From Clostridia bacterium (GTDB lineage: Bacteria; Bacillota; Clostridia; Lachnospirales; Lachnospiraceae): a stretch of DNA of 64,000 bases. Position 1 is the first letter of the stretch, and each line of letters opens with the position of its first letter. Where the stretch lies: assembly GCA_910574475.1 (NCBI GenBank), contig CAJTAT010000002.1, positions 123,077 to 187,076 on the forward strand, given 5' to 3'. A program made the translations under genes and the position numbers. The notes beneath the pieces were generated by a model. It worked only from the letters and a program-made list of their open reading frames with translations, was not told the origin of the DNA and made no database searches. Shown one piece after another: positions 18,750 to 27,573 of the stretch.

Positions 18750-20264
18750 TTACTTATTTTTTCTTTTCCTGATATAAAAAAGGCTTACAAGTGCTGTGAC
18801 TGCAGTCAGAGAGCCAAGGATAAGGACAAAAAGCTTCTGCCTGGACGCTTTCCTTTGTGCCTCTTCCCGCTCTAACTTCTCTCTTTCCTCTCGCTCTGCG
18901 GCCTCTCTCCTTGCTTCTTCCGCCCTCCTTCGGGCTTCCTCTGCTTCCTTTTCTAGCTCTTCCACAGAATATCCCTCTTCTGTAATGGTCATGCGAAACG
19001 TATCTTTCACAGCATCCTGAACGATGCCGTACATCTCATTTCGCAGCTCTGCATCCATGGCTTCCCACTCCTCAAAGTCATTCTGGAGCTGATCTATGGT
19101 ATAGTCAATGTCCTCTGCAGTAGCAGAATAACAGAGATTACGATATTTTGCAGACTCCTGATGCCATTCGCGATTTCTTACCTCCGCCTGTTGTACAATG
19201 GCCTGCAAAGGGTTTGTCTCCAACATAGCCAGATTGATTCCCTCTGCCAGTTCCCTGCCTGTAAATGTCCCTAGCTCTGCCTCTCCCATTGCGACAGTAT
19301 AGATAGTATCTTCCAGGAGACCTTCGACTTCAAGGGGCTCCTGATACAATGTGTCTCCGGGGGCAAATGCCTGGAGGAACTGCTGAAATTCATCTGTCAC
19401 AGGCACAGGCAGAGTCTTAGGTTTCCATGTCCAGCAGATTCCATGATCCCCGCGATAAAAGTCTGTAATCTCATCTGATACAGTCTGAGCTTGTCCCTCG
19501 CCTGGTAGATAAATCTCAGAAATAGGTACATCGGCCCCCTGAGCCTTCAATATATAATAAGACATGATCATCTGTCCTGTAATATTAGGATGGATACAGT
19601 CGCCGATTGTCAATGTGTTTTTTGCATCTTCCCTCTGTATCTCTTTTGACAATTCAACCATTGGCGTATGCAGATCAAGATAGTTTACACTCCACTCCTT
19701 CGTTTTCTCCGCCAATTGCTCTGTAAACTCCTTCAGAATGTCATCTGTTTTGTGATAGGGGAAACCATTTTTATCATAGTTAAGGGCACATGTCTGATCA
19801 TATGGCGTGGGAGAGAGCACAAGGATATCCTCGCCTTTTAGTCCATCTGCCTTAAGCCTTAAGATCAGCTCTTCCATATGGCGTATGGAGTCCTGGATGG
19901 AAACTTCCTGCAGAGCATCGTTCATTCCAAGCATAATGACGGCCTTATTGATTCCCTGAAAAGCCCTGTCTTTATCATATATATCCAATACATCCTTGGT
20001 GGTATATCCAGCTATACCCAGATTGCGAAATTCCACCTTTCTTTCTGGAAAGCGGCTCAGATAATAGTGATAAAGAGACTCTATATAATTGACGGGTACA
20101 TATTCTGCATGAGTGATGCTATCTCCAATAAAGCCTACCACATCTCCGTCTTCATAAAAAGTCATGTGATTATTTTCTTCCTTTTCTGCTGCCTGTACAT
20201 TCATTTGGGCCACAAAGCAAAAAGCTATCAGCCATATCAGAAACGTCTTTCCCCTCAGATGCAT
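18750..20264 (-). CDS. Secreted, membrane-anchored SGNH/GDSL hydrolase
   Basis: 504 residues with an N-terminal signal peptide (hydrophobic residues 7-25, AQA-type site near 24-26), an SGNH domain with GDSIT (Ser49), the G in NLGIAG, GMND near residue 113 and the Asp/His pair in GDCIHPN. A charged coiled coil (Glu/Arg/Ala heptads, about 425-475) follows, then a C-terminal membrane segment and a basic tail. The catalytic residues are complete. It is probably an esterase or deacetylase acting on glycans at the cell surface. It sits between the ABC importer and fucU. Confidence 0.85.
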   Translation of the reverse strand: MHLRGKTFLIWLIAFCFVAQMNVQAAEKEENNHMTFYEDGDVVGFIGDSITHAEYVPVNYIESLYHYYLSRFPERKVEFRNLGIAGYTTKDVLDIYDKDRAFQGINKAVIMLGMNDALQEVSIQDSIRHMEELILRLKADGLKGEDILVLSPTPYDQTCALNYDKNGFPYHKTDDILKEFTEQLAEKTKEWSVNYLDLHTPMVELSKEIQREDAKNTLTIGDCIHPNITGQMIMSYYILKAQGADVPISEIYLPGEGQAQTVSDEITDFYRGDHGICWTWKPKTLPVPVTDEFQQFLQAFAPGDTLYQEPLEVEGLLEDTIYTVAMGEAELGTFTGRELAEGINLAMLETNPLQAIVQQAEVRNREWHQESAKYRNLCYSATAEDIDYTIDQLQNDFEEWEAMDAELRNEMYGIVQDAVKDTFRMTITEEGYSVEELEKEAEEARRRAEEARREAAEREEREKLEREEAQRKASRQKLFVLILGSLTAVTALVSLFYIRKRKNK

Positions 20265-20296
20265 AGTCTATACCGCCTTCCATTTCCTTTACTGAC

Positions 20297-20325
20297 AGTA
20301 TACCCGAAAAAGGGGCACACCGCAA
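20297..20325 (-). promoter_or_regulatory. Promoter for the SGNH hydrolase and fucU
   Basis: On the minus strand TTGCGG (20320-20325) and TATACT (20297-20302) have 17-bp spacing. The -35 lies inside the terminator of the upstream gene. Confidence 0.5.
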
Positions 20326-20335
20326 GGTGTGCCCC
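20307..20335 (-). terminator. Terminator after the sugar-binding protein gene
   Basis: GGGGCACACC, loop TTGC, GGTGTGCCCC and TTTTT on the minus strand: a 10-bp perfect stem with a T run, 23 bp after the stop codon. Confidence 0.9.
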
Positions 20336-20357
20336 AAATTCTGTTTTCAGCTATGAA

Positions 20358-21515
20358 TTACTCATAAAGGTTTTGTGCAATTTCTGGATCATCAATGTTC
20401 TCAGCTGTATACCACTGGCATCCGGTATCTGTATCAGATACAGTTCCGCCTGTAGCTGCTGCGTACATAGTCTCGATGAGGATCTCACCCATTGCTACTG
20501 GAGCCTGAGTGATGGAGCCAAGAAGAACGCCATCTCTTACAGCCTGAAGCTGAGCTGCGCCAGAGTCAAATCCTGCTGCAACGATCTGTCCCTCGCCAGT
20601 TCCGCACTTATTCAGGTTCTCATTTGCAGTAATGATTGCATTTGCAGAGTGCTCATTGGAACCATAAATAGCAATGGTATCTGCCTCGTTCAGCAGTGCT
20701 GTTGCATCTGCTGCGGAAAGCTCAGAAGTAACACTTGCAGGAACACGAACATCAATTACTACGTTAGCGCCTTCAGTCTTCTCACACTTGGAATCAGAGA
20801 TATATCTTTCATTTCCAACTACATTTGCTGTATGGCCGTCAGCCACTGCCAGCTCTGCAAATTTGTCGATAAAGCCAAGGCCACGGTTTACAACGGACTC
20901 AGAAGTTGCGTCCTGAGCTACTACACCCACACGTACATTGCCGTCGATACGATCTTTAACAGCCTCATAAACTTTCTCTGCTGCCAGTGCGCCTGCTGCA
21001 TAGTTGTCTGTAGAGCAGTTAGCCAATACGGAACCTTCTGGAGCATTTGGAACACCAGAGTCAAATCCAACAACAGGAATTCCACCGTCTTTAGCCTGCT
21101 GAAGCAGATCCATTACAGAGTTAGTATCCAGAGCTGCCAATCCAACTGCTGTTGGGCTTGCATTCAAAGCACTCTGAAGCTGCTGTACCTGCTGGTCAAT
21201 ATTAGACTCACTGTCTGGTCCAACGAAGTTAACGGTTACGCCAAGTTCTGCGGCTTTGCTCTCCACACCTTTCTTAACTGCCTGCCAATATGCATGCTGT
21301 AAACCTTTGGATACAACCTCAAAGGACATGCCGCTTGCATCTGCTGCTGGTGCCTCTGTCGGCTCCCCTGGCTCTGCGTCATCTGCTGCAGGAGTCTCTG
21401 CCGGTGCCTCTTCTGCAGGAGCCTCTGCCGGAGTCTCACTCTTGCTGCCGCAGCCGGCTAACAGAGTTGCTACCATTGCTACAGAGAGTAATGCTGCTAA
21501 AACTTTCTTTTTCAT
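20358..21515 (-). CDS. Sugar ABC transporter substrate-binding lipoprotein (RbsB-like)
   Basis: Captures sugar outside the membrane and hands it to the permease. The ATG at 21515 is chosen because AGGAGG lies just upstream and the protein then starts with a proper signal (MKKKVLAALLSV) and lipobox LAGC (Cys22). A low-complexity Ala/Glu/Pro linker (about 28-60) leads into a type I periplasmic-binding fold (two lobes, VVGFDSGVP and VAAGFDSGAAQLQ regions). It is the last gene of the importer operon and is followed by a terminator. Confidence 0.92.
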   Translation of the reverse strand: MKKKVLAALLSVAMVATLLAGCGSKSETPAEAPAEEAPAETPAADDAEPGEPTEAPAADASGMSFEVVSKGLQHAYWQAVKKGVESKAAELGVTVNFVGPDSESNIDQQVQQLQSALNASPTAVGLAALDTNSVMDLLQQAKDGGIPVVGFDSGVPNAPEGSVLANCSTDNYAAGALAAEKVYEAVKDRIDGNVRVGVVAQDATSESVVNRGLGFIDKFAELAVADGHTANVVGNERYISDSKCEKTEGANVVIDVRVPASVTSELSAADATALLNEADTIAIYGSNEHSANAIITANENLNKCGTGEGQIVAAGFDSGAAQLQAVRDGVLLGSITQAPVAMGEILIETMYAAATGGTVSDTDTGCQWYTAENIDDPEIAQNLYE

Positions 21516-21584
21516 GTTTAAATTCCTCCTTTTATTTTTCTCCTCATGGAGCATTTATGTAAACTGCTTTTGCAGTAAACACCA

Positions 21585-22586
21585 TTACGCAAGTTTCTTA
21601 TTCTTTAATACATCAATGTAAACAGCTATAATCAATACCAGTCCGATAATAATCTGCTGGTAGTTCGCCTGCAGGCCAATCAAGGGCAGTCCCGTCTGCA
21701 AGACCGACATAATAAACACACCCAATATAGTTCCTGCTATGGTACCTGAGCCTCCATTCATAGAGGTTCCACCAATAATAGCGCCGCCGATAGCGTTCAA
21801 TTCAATACCGCCTCCGCCGCCTGGAATCATGGACTGGAAAGCTGAGCTGTAAGCCAGGGCTGCAAGTCCTGTAAAGACACCGGAGATTACATATGCAATC
21901 GTCTGATACACTGCCACATTAACACCGGAAAGGCGTGTAGCTTCTTTATTGCTGCCAATTGCGATGATATAGCGTCCCGGCCTAGTCTTATTCAAAAAGA
22001 TACTCATAGCGACTGCCAGTATCATTACCCACAGGAATCCCAAGGGAACCTTCGTTCCTCCGATATCCATCTTGAACAATGTACGTGTCCAGCCGTTGGG
22101 CGCTGTAGCTCCGGGCCAGGTAATACTGGAACCGCCAGTAATGATTGCCCCCAAGCCCCTGACGATCATCATCGTACAAAGCGTAGCCAGGAAGGGGGCA
22201 TGGCCACCCTTGGAGACAATCAGTCCATTGACTGTTCCCATAATCAGACCGCACAGTATAGTCACAATAATTCCTACAATAACTGGTGTATGCTTCTGGG
22301 TAATCAGATAACCGCCAATCAGTGCATAGCAGAACATTCCTGTTCCGATGGAAAGATCCACACCGCCGGTAATCAGGCAGAAGGTTACTCCAATACCTAA
22401 AAATGCAAGATAATAGGTATAGTCCATAATACTTAAAATCGTTGAGTACTGCCGGAAGGCCGGGCTCATGGCACTGAAGAAGAGAATCATGGCAATCAGC
22501 ACGATTACGACAACGATTTTCTGTACTCCAATGGCTCTCACAACTGGATTGTTTGTAAAAGCATTTCCTTGTTTCTTGTCTGTCAT
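21585..22586 (-). CDS. Sugar ABC transporter permease (RbsC-like), second
   Basis: 333 residues, strongly hydrophobic, with about eight to ten membrane segments. It has the RbsC signature regions GGVDLSIG (segment 3) and NKEATRLSGVNVAVYQ, the loop that contacts the ATPase. A paralogous permease is encoded upstream of the ATPase gene, so the complex may use a heterodimeric channel. Confidence 0.92.
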   Translation of the reverse strand: MTDKKQGNAFTNNPVVRAIGVQKIVVVIVLIAMILFFSAMSPAFRQYSTILSIMDYTYYLAFLGIGVTFCLITGGVDLSIGTGMFCYALIGGYLITQKHTPVIVGIIVTILCGLIMGTVNGLIVSKGGHAPFLATLCTMMIVRGLGAIITGGSSITWPGATAPNGWTRTLFKMDIGGTKVPLGFLWVMILAVAMSIFLNKTRPGRYIIAIGSNKEATRLSGVNVAVYQTIAYVISGVFTGLAALAYSSAFQSMIPGGGGGIELNAIGGAIIGGTSMNGGSGTIAGTILGVFIMSVLQTGLPLIGLQANYQQIIIGLVLIIAVYIDVLKNKKLA

Positions 22587-22600
22587 CGTCTCATCTCCTC

Positions 22601-24094
22601 CTAATCCCTAAGGGTTGCGGCATGCATAATCCGCTCCTGAGTAGCCTCTGAAATATCCAGCTCGCCTGTCTTTCTTCCCTCACACATCACTACGATTCGA
22701 TCGCTCATTCGAAGAATCTCTGTCATTTCCGAGGAAATCATGATTATGGACTTACCCTCCGCTACCAGCTCATTCATTAACTGATAGATTTCACTTTTCG
22801 CTCCCACGTCAATACCTCGTGTAGGTTCATCGAAAATCAAAATATCGCAGTTTCTTACGAGCCATTTGGCGATAACCACCTTCTGCTGATTTCCACCAGA
22901 AAGATTTACAACCAGCTGATCCACTCCCGGCGTCTTTGTCTTGAGGGTCTCTACATACTGCTGAGCCACCTCGTTCTCTCTCTTTTTATCAATGAACGCG
23001 CCTTTCATAAAATGTTCCAGGCTGGCCATGGTGGAGTTCTCCGCTATGGTCTTATCCACTACAATTCCGTAGCGCTTCCTATCCTCAGAAAGATATCCGA
23101 TGCCATGTTTTACTGCATCCTGAGGAGTCTTAATCTCTATCTTCTCTCCGTTTACATAGATATCTCCGCCTTCTTTGGGGTCGGCTCCAAACAATGCTCT
23201 CGCAGTCTCTGTCCTCCCTGCCCCCATCAATCCTGAGAAGCCTAAGATCTCCCCTTTTCTCAGCTCAAAGCTTACATCCCTGACCATTCTGCCCGCATTG
23301 AGATGCTCTACCTTCAATACTACGGGGGCATCTTTGGGAACAGCGCTCTCTGTCTTGGGATCTTCATAAATGACACGGCCAACCATCATATTGATAATGT
23401 CATCTTTTGTGGAATCTTTCGTAATCAAAGTTCCCACATATCCGCCGTCACGCATGACTGTCACCCGGTCTGTAATTACTTTGATCTCATCCATACGGTG
23501 TGAGATATATACGATTCCCATCTGCTTGTCGCGCAGATCTCTTATAATCTTGAACAGCTCTTCAATCTCCGCCTCAGTCAAGGCCGCCGACGGCTCGTCA
23601 AAAATAATTACCTTGGCCTCATGAGAGATCGCCTTTGCAATCTCACACATCTGCTGCTTTCCTACAGTCAGACGGCTCATAGTCTCTTTGGGGTCAATAT
23701 CAATTCCCAACTGTTCAAAGAGCTTGGCAGCTTCCTCATTCATCTTCTTATCATTGATCAGCTTACCGTTCATAATCTCCCGACCGATAAAGATGTTCTG
23801 CGCCACAGTCAGATGCCCCAGCATATTCAATTCCTGATGCACTATGACAATCCCTGCGTCCTGCGCCTCTCTCGGATTGGAGAATTCTACTTCTTTTCCC
23901 TCATATGTAATCGTACCCTCATCTTTGGAGTAGATGCCTGTCAACACCTTCATCAGAGTGGATTTTCCGGCTCCGTTCTCGCCCATCAGTGCGTGAACCT
24001 CACCTTTTTTCACTTCCAGATCTACATGATCCAGCGCATGCACGCCAGGGAACGATTTGTCAATTCCTTTCATGGTTAAAATTACGTCGCCCAT
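22601..24094 (-). CDS. Sugar ABC transporter ATP-binding protein (RbsA-like, two NBDs)
   Basis: 497 residues with two fused ATPase domains. The first has Walker A GENGAGKSTLMKV, a degenerate signature region LTVGKQQM and Walker B VIIFDEPSAALT. The second has GLMGAGRTETA, signature NLSGGNQQK and Walker B ILIFDEPTRGIDVG. The degenerate P loop of the second domain is normal for the RbsA/MglA group. It lies between the two permease genes. Confidence 0.94.
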   Translation of the reverse strand: MGDVILTMKGIDKSFPGVHALDHVDLEVKKGEVHALMGENGAGKSTLMKVLTGIYSKDEGTITYEGKEVEFSNPREAQDAGIVIVHQELNMLGHLTVAQNIFIGREIMNGKLINDKKMNEEAAKLFEQLGIDIDPKETMSRLTVGKQQMCEIAKAISHEAKVIIFDEPSAALTEAEIEELFKIIRDLRDKQMGIVYISHRMDEIKVITDRVTVMRDGGYVGTLITKDSTKDDIINMMVGRVIYEDPKTESAVPKDAPVVLKVEHLNAGRMVRDVSFELRKGEILGFSGLMGAGRTETARALFGADPKEGGDIYVNGEKIEIKTPQDAVKHGIGYLSEDRKRYGIVVDKTIAENSTMASLEHFMKGAFIDKKRENEVAQQYVETLKTKTPGVDQLVVNLSGGNQQKVVIAKWLVRNCDILIFDEPTRGIDVGAKSEIYQLMNELVAEGKSIIMISSEMTEILRMSDRIVVMCEGRKTGELDISEATQERIMHAATLRD

Positions 24095-24115
24095 TTCTTA
24101 TCTTCCCCCTTCCGC

Positions 24116-25117
24116 TTAATTGCGTTTGCGTCTGCTGCGCAGGTCAGCCCATACAACCACCAGAACGATAAGTCCTGTGATGATGTACTGATAGTTGATT
24201 TGGAATCCCATAGCCAGAATACCTTCCTGGAGCAATGCAATGATCAACACGCCGATAAGGGTTCCGCCGATAGAAGCCACGCCGCCGGTCATGGAAGTTC
24301 CTCCCATTACACAGCCCGCAATAGCCTCATTGTTAAACGTATCGCCCAGGCCCGGCAAAACTGTCGTGTTCTTCGCCACATAGAAGATAGCTGCCAGTCC
24401 TGCTAAAGTTCCGCAGATGATGTATGCAAGGGTTTCCCATCTCTTTGTATTGACGCCAGAGAGACGTACTGCCTCACGGTTGCTTCCGATACAGAGAATA
24501 TAACGCCCTGCCATTGTCTTATTCAGTATAATTGCACAGATAATAGCTCCTACAATCAGTAGAATCAGTCCTGTAGGAATCTCCATATTGCCGGCCTTGA
24601 TTCCTACTAGATTTCGGTACCAGCCATTGGCGTCTGTAGATTGAGGCCAGCTTACAGATTGTGTCTTGGTAAATACAGAGCCAATTCCTTTGGCAAGCAT
24701 CATACTGGCCATGGAAGTAATGAATGAAGGCAATCCCGCATAGGCCACCAGAACACCGTTGAGGATTCCAAACACGGTTCCCACCAGAATACATACCAAC
24801 AGGCAAAGTACCAGGGGCCATCCCTTCATAGTCAAAAGATACCCGGATATCAAAGCCGCACAGAACATCACAGGTCCAATCGAAAAGTCAATGCCTCCTG
24901 TAGCAATGACAAAGGTAACACCCAAAGATAAGAATCCCAGGAAATATGCATACTTCAGAGCACTCACGATACGGGCATAGCTCACAAAACTTGCATTTAC
25001 CTTTACCATCGGTGTGATGATTGCAAACAGGATATACAGCAGCACCATCACGCACAGCAATACCAGACTGTTAAATCCAATCTTTTTCACGATTGCATTT
25101 TGTTTAATTTTTTCCAC
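24116..25117 (-). CDS. Sugar ABC transporter permease (RbsC-like), first
   Basis: 333 residues, the same architecture as the permease at 21585, with GGIDFSIG and NREAVRLSGVNTKRWE. It is the first gene of the importer operon. The substrate is not readable from sequence, but fucU and the GDP-fucose operon nearby make a deoxyhexose or related sugar likely. Confidence 0.92.
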   Translation of the reverse strand: MEKIKQNAIVKKIGFNSLVLLCVMVLLYILFAIITPMVKVNASFVSYARIVSALKYAYFLGFLSLGVTFVIATGGIDFSIGPVMFCAALISGYLLTMKGWPLVLCLLVCILVGTVFGILNGVLVAYAGLPSFITSMASMMLAKGIGSVFTKTQSVSWPQSTDANGWYRNLVGIKAGNMEIPTGLILLIVGAIICAIILNKTMAGRYILCIGSNREAVRLSGVNTKRWETLAYIICGTLAGLAAIFYVAKNTTVLPGLGDTFNNEAIAGCVMGGTSMTGGVASIGGTLIGVLIIALLQEGILAMGFQINYQYIITGLIVLVVVWADLRSRRKRN

Positions 25118-25142
25118 CTTTTTCCCTCCAGTACACCCGTAG

Positions 25143-25192
25143 AAAAGGCGACGAAAGCGCCTTGTCCGTCCGTTGAATTTATGACTATTATA
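25143..25192 (-). promoter_or_regulatory. Probable promoter and leader hairpin of the importer operon
   Basis: On the minus strand a TATAAT -10 (25187-25192) lacks a good -35, as expected for an activator-dependent promoter. About 25-45 nt downstream lies a small hairpin, AAGGCG-7 nt-CGCCTT, followed by TTTT, which could attenuate transcription. Both are suggestive only. Confidence 0.4.
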
Positions 25193-25251
25193 TGGCCAAA
25201 TTATGAATAAATTAATAGAAAATTCTTTTGGAAAAGGTAAAAATTTTACGA

Positions 25252-25297
25252 AAAAACAGTCGTTAATCTCCTATTCACAAGATTAACGACTGTTTTT
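25252..25297. terminator. Bidirectional terminator
   Basis: A stem of about 16 bp (AAACAGTCGTTAATC pairing with GATTAACGACTGTTT) has T runs on both sides. It ends transcripts from the small genes at 25330-25528 before the importer operon starts. Confidence 0.85.
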
Positions 25298-25329
25298 CCA
25301 GTTCTATTATTTCATTTTAAGAAGCTTTT

Positions 25330-25407
25330 TTAGCGGGAAAGCCGCTCTTCAAATACACAAAAGCCTATCATACATGTCAAAACTACACTCAGTGTCAAAA
25401 GTATCAT
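25330..25407 (-). CDS. Candidate 25-residue membrane peptide
   Basis: ATG at 25407, with AGAGGTG about 8 nt upstream, opens a frame for a 25-residue peptide: a hydrophobic stretch of about 18 residues (MILLTLSVVLTCMIGFCVF) and a charged tail EERLSR. It overlaps the end of the longer small frame at 25349 in another frame. The ribosome site and the single-span design make it plausible. I know of no family. Confidence 0.4.
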   Translation of the reverse strand: MILLTLSVVLTCMIGFCVFEERLSR

Positions 25408-25528
25408 TCAACTTCACCTCTCTTCTCTGGTTTATCCATTCATCCAGCTCTGCTTCCGTTATGAGCTCCAGGTCTCTCGGATTTTCAGCGGCGAACCTTT
25501 TGAGCTTTCCATACGTTTTAAAATAAAT
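25349..25528 (-). CDS. Candidate small protein, about 59 residues, possible ATT start or remnant
   Basis: The frame reads FKTYGKLKRFAAENPRDLE, then a Glu-rich helix ending in EWINQRREV, and looks like real protein. No ATG, GTG or TTG is in frame at its start. A GGGGGG ribosome-site-like run lies about 6 nt before an ATT codon at 25528, a rare but known start. It could instead be the tail of a lost gene. A terminator follows at 25252. Confidence 0.4.
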   Translation of the reverse strand: MYFKTYGKLKRFAAENPRDLELITEAELDEWINQRREVKLNDTFDTECSFDMYDRLLCI

Positions 25529-25666
25529 GTCCGATCCCCCCTTTACTTCTTTTTCTTTGTTTAATATAATTATAATATCTAAATAGATTATATAATATAA
25601 AAATATTATTATTTTATACTATAATATCCTCAATTATTTACTTATTCCATCAAAATAGGAGCAGTT

Positions 25667-26554
25667 ATGAAAATACGAATCAGAGAAAATCAATTAGAAG
25701 AGATTGAAGGTTTATCTATAGAATATCCTTATGCTTACCATCACGTGAACCTGGCAGACACCAGAATCCCCTGGCACTGGCATGAAGAATTAGAGTTTAA
25801 TTATATTTCCCAGGGAGCAGTCACTCTTACTACCACCAATCAAAGTTTTCAGTTTCAAAAGGGGGAGGCTTTCTTTATTAATACGAATGTACTTTGCACC
25901 ATGGATGTAGGAATAGAGGGACAAGGTGGGTTTCTTGACTCTCACCTCTTTCATCCTGTATTTCTGGGGGGACATTTTAAAAGTATCTTTTCTACAAAGT
26001 ATTTGGATCCGATTCTTCAAAACAAGCATTTAGAAATTTTGGAAATTCGCGGAAAGAACCGACGTCAGATCAAGCTTTTAGAATTGCTTCGTCAGGTTGC
26101 GAAGCTGCAAAAAGAGGAAAATACAGAATTTCAAACAAGAAATGTTTTTTCTGAAATATGGCTTCTACTTCTAGAGGAAGCTCGTGAGACAGAACATACA
26201 GGCTCGGCTGTAAAGCAAGTGAATCGTGATCGTATTCAGACTATGATTTCCTTTATCCAGCAAAATTATCAGGAAAAACTGTCTCTGGAGGATATCGCTC
26301 GCTCTGCCTCTGTGAGTAAGAGTGAATGTCTGCGCTGTTTCCGATCAAGTATTCACAGGACGCCTTTTGAGTATTTGCTGGATTATCGGATTGAGACAGC
26401 CGAACGTCTCCTTCGATCAACAGATTCCTCTGTTTTGGAGATTGCTTTGCAGACTGGTTTTTCTAATAGTGCTTACTTTGGGAAGATGTTTAAGGAGGTT
26501 CGGGGAGTAACGCCTGGGGTGTACCGGAAGATGAATCAGCAGACCGTGGACTGA
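25667..26554 (+). CDS. AraC-family transcriptional regulator
   Basis: 295 residues. The N-terminal cupin (about 20-90) holds the sequence IPWHWHEELEFNYISQG, typical of sugar-sensing AraC proteins. The C-terminal double helix-turn-helix (about 190-290) includes LEDIARSASVSKSECLRCF and EIALQTGFSNSAYFGKMF. It is divergent from the importer operon, which it may control, and convergent with the sensor operon. Its upstream 100 bp are extremely AT-rich. Confidence 0.92.
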   Translation: MKIRIRENQLEEIEGLSIEYPYAYHHVNLADTRIPWHWHEELEFNYISQGAVTLTTTNQSFQFQKGEAFFINTNVLCTMDVGIEGQGGFLDSHLFHPVFLGGHFKSIFSTKYLDPILQNKHLEILEIRGKNRRQIKLLELLRQVAKLQKEENTEFQTRNVFSEIWLLLLEEARETEHTGSAVKQVNRDRIQTMISFIQQNYQEKLSLEDIARSASVSKSECLRCFRSSIHRTPFEYLLDYRIETAERLLRSTDSSVLEIALQTGFSNSAYFGKMFKEVRGVTPGVYRKMNQQTVD

Positions 26555-26564
26555 TACTGCTTCA

Positions 26565-26592
26565 AAAAAGGGGCCTTCTACAGCCCCTTTTT
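26565..26592. terminator. Bidirectional terminator between convergent genes
   Basis: AAAAAGGGGC (26565-26574), 8-nt loop, GCCCCTTTTT (26583-26592). The arm overlaps the last codons of the minus-strand binding-protein gene. Confidence 0.88.
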
Positions 26593-27573
26593 CACATTCC
26601 CAAAAAACGGGAACAACAATTTTTGATTTTCCTCTGTATACATATTCTCTTTCGTGATCAGCTCCGACCCGGAGTCCACATAGGCTTCCACCGCTTTCCC
26701 TCTGGCCGCCTGAACCGCCGTCTCAATGCCCAGATATCCCATATTAAATGGTTTTTGTATGACAATGGCGTCAAATACACCCTCCTCTAAAAGCTGAATC
26801 TCCTCAATGGAACTGTCAAAGCCTGCCATATGGCAGTTCCCGGTGAGTCCCATATCTTTTACCGCCCGGGCAGCTCCCACTGCCGAGTATTCGTTTAAGC
26901 CTACAATCATATTCATATCAGGATAAGTTTTCAACAAGCTGTACGTAAGCTCATAGGCTTTTTCAGAAGAAGAGTCACAGAACACCACCTCAGCGATCTG
27001 TTCCTGGGCCTCTCCTATCCCTTCCCGAAAGCCCCGCTCCCGTTCTGTTGCCGTGGAGGTTCCTTTCACATGGCCTACTACTCCAATCACTGTATTCTCA
27101 TCCACAAATTGCTTCATATAAGACCCCATTTTATAGCCAGCCTCAAAATTATCTGTGGCAATTAGAGATTCTCCCATATCCTTTTCCATGACTGAGTCCA
27201 TGAGCACCAAAGTAATCCCCGCCGCCTCAATCTGTTCTGCATAGGGAATCGTTCCTTCAAAACTGCTGGGGGTCAGAGCAATGGCGTCTGGCTTCTGTTC
27301 AATAGCCTCAAGAATCATCTGGTTTTGGATCTGTGTCTCACTTTCCATCTCCGGCCCCAGTACAGTCAGTTCTACACCCAGCTCCCGGGCTGCCATCTGG
27401 CCTCCTTCACAGACAGAAGTCCAAAAGTCAGTGTCATCCATTGCTTTTTGAATCAGTATAATCTGTAAGGGCCTGGAATTGTATCTCCTCTTCTGCCAGT
27501 ACCAGCCGCCGAGAAGCGCAACCACCAAAAATAGAATTCCTGCTGCCAAAAGTTTTTGCTTATAATTCCCCAT
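26578..27573 (-). CDS. Membrane-anchored sugar-binding protein of a sensor system
   Basis: 331 residues: an N-terminal membrane segment (about 9-27, no lipobox), then a type I periplasmic-binding fold of the RbsB class (IILIQKAMDDTDFWTSV, ATDNFEAGYKMG, MAGFDSSIEE). The start lies within the end of the kinase gene, so the two are coupled. Binding proteins placed next to a YesM-type kinase and YesN-type regulator act as sugar sensors in known clostridial systems such as XylFII-LytS. I infer the same role here. Confidence 0.85.
   Translation of the reverse strand: MGNYKQKLLAAGILFLVVALLGGWYWQKRRYNSRPLQIILIQKAMDDTDFWTSVCEGGQMAARELGVELTVLGPEMESETQIQNQMILEAIEQKPDAIALTPSSFEGTIPYAEQIEAAGITLVLMDSVMEKDMGESLIATDNFEAGYKMGSYMKQFVDENTVIGVVGHVKGTSTATERERGFREGIGEAQEQIAEVVFCDSSSEKAYELTYSLLKTYPDMNMIVGLNEYSAVGAARAVKDMGLTGNCHMAGFDSSIEEIQLLEEGVFDAIVIQKPFNMGYLGIETAVQAARGKAVEAYVDSGSELITKENMYTEENQKLLFPFFGNVKKGL

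Noticed and set aside
19878..21302. A 474-codon open frame on the plus strand
   Set aside because: It runs opposite the sugar-binding protein and SGNH genes, has no ribosome site and its translation is Cys/Ile-rich nonsense; both opposite genes have clear families, signal peptides and catalytic motifs.
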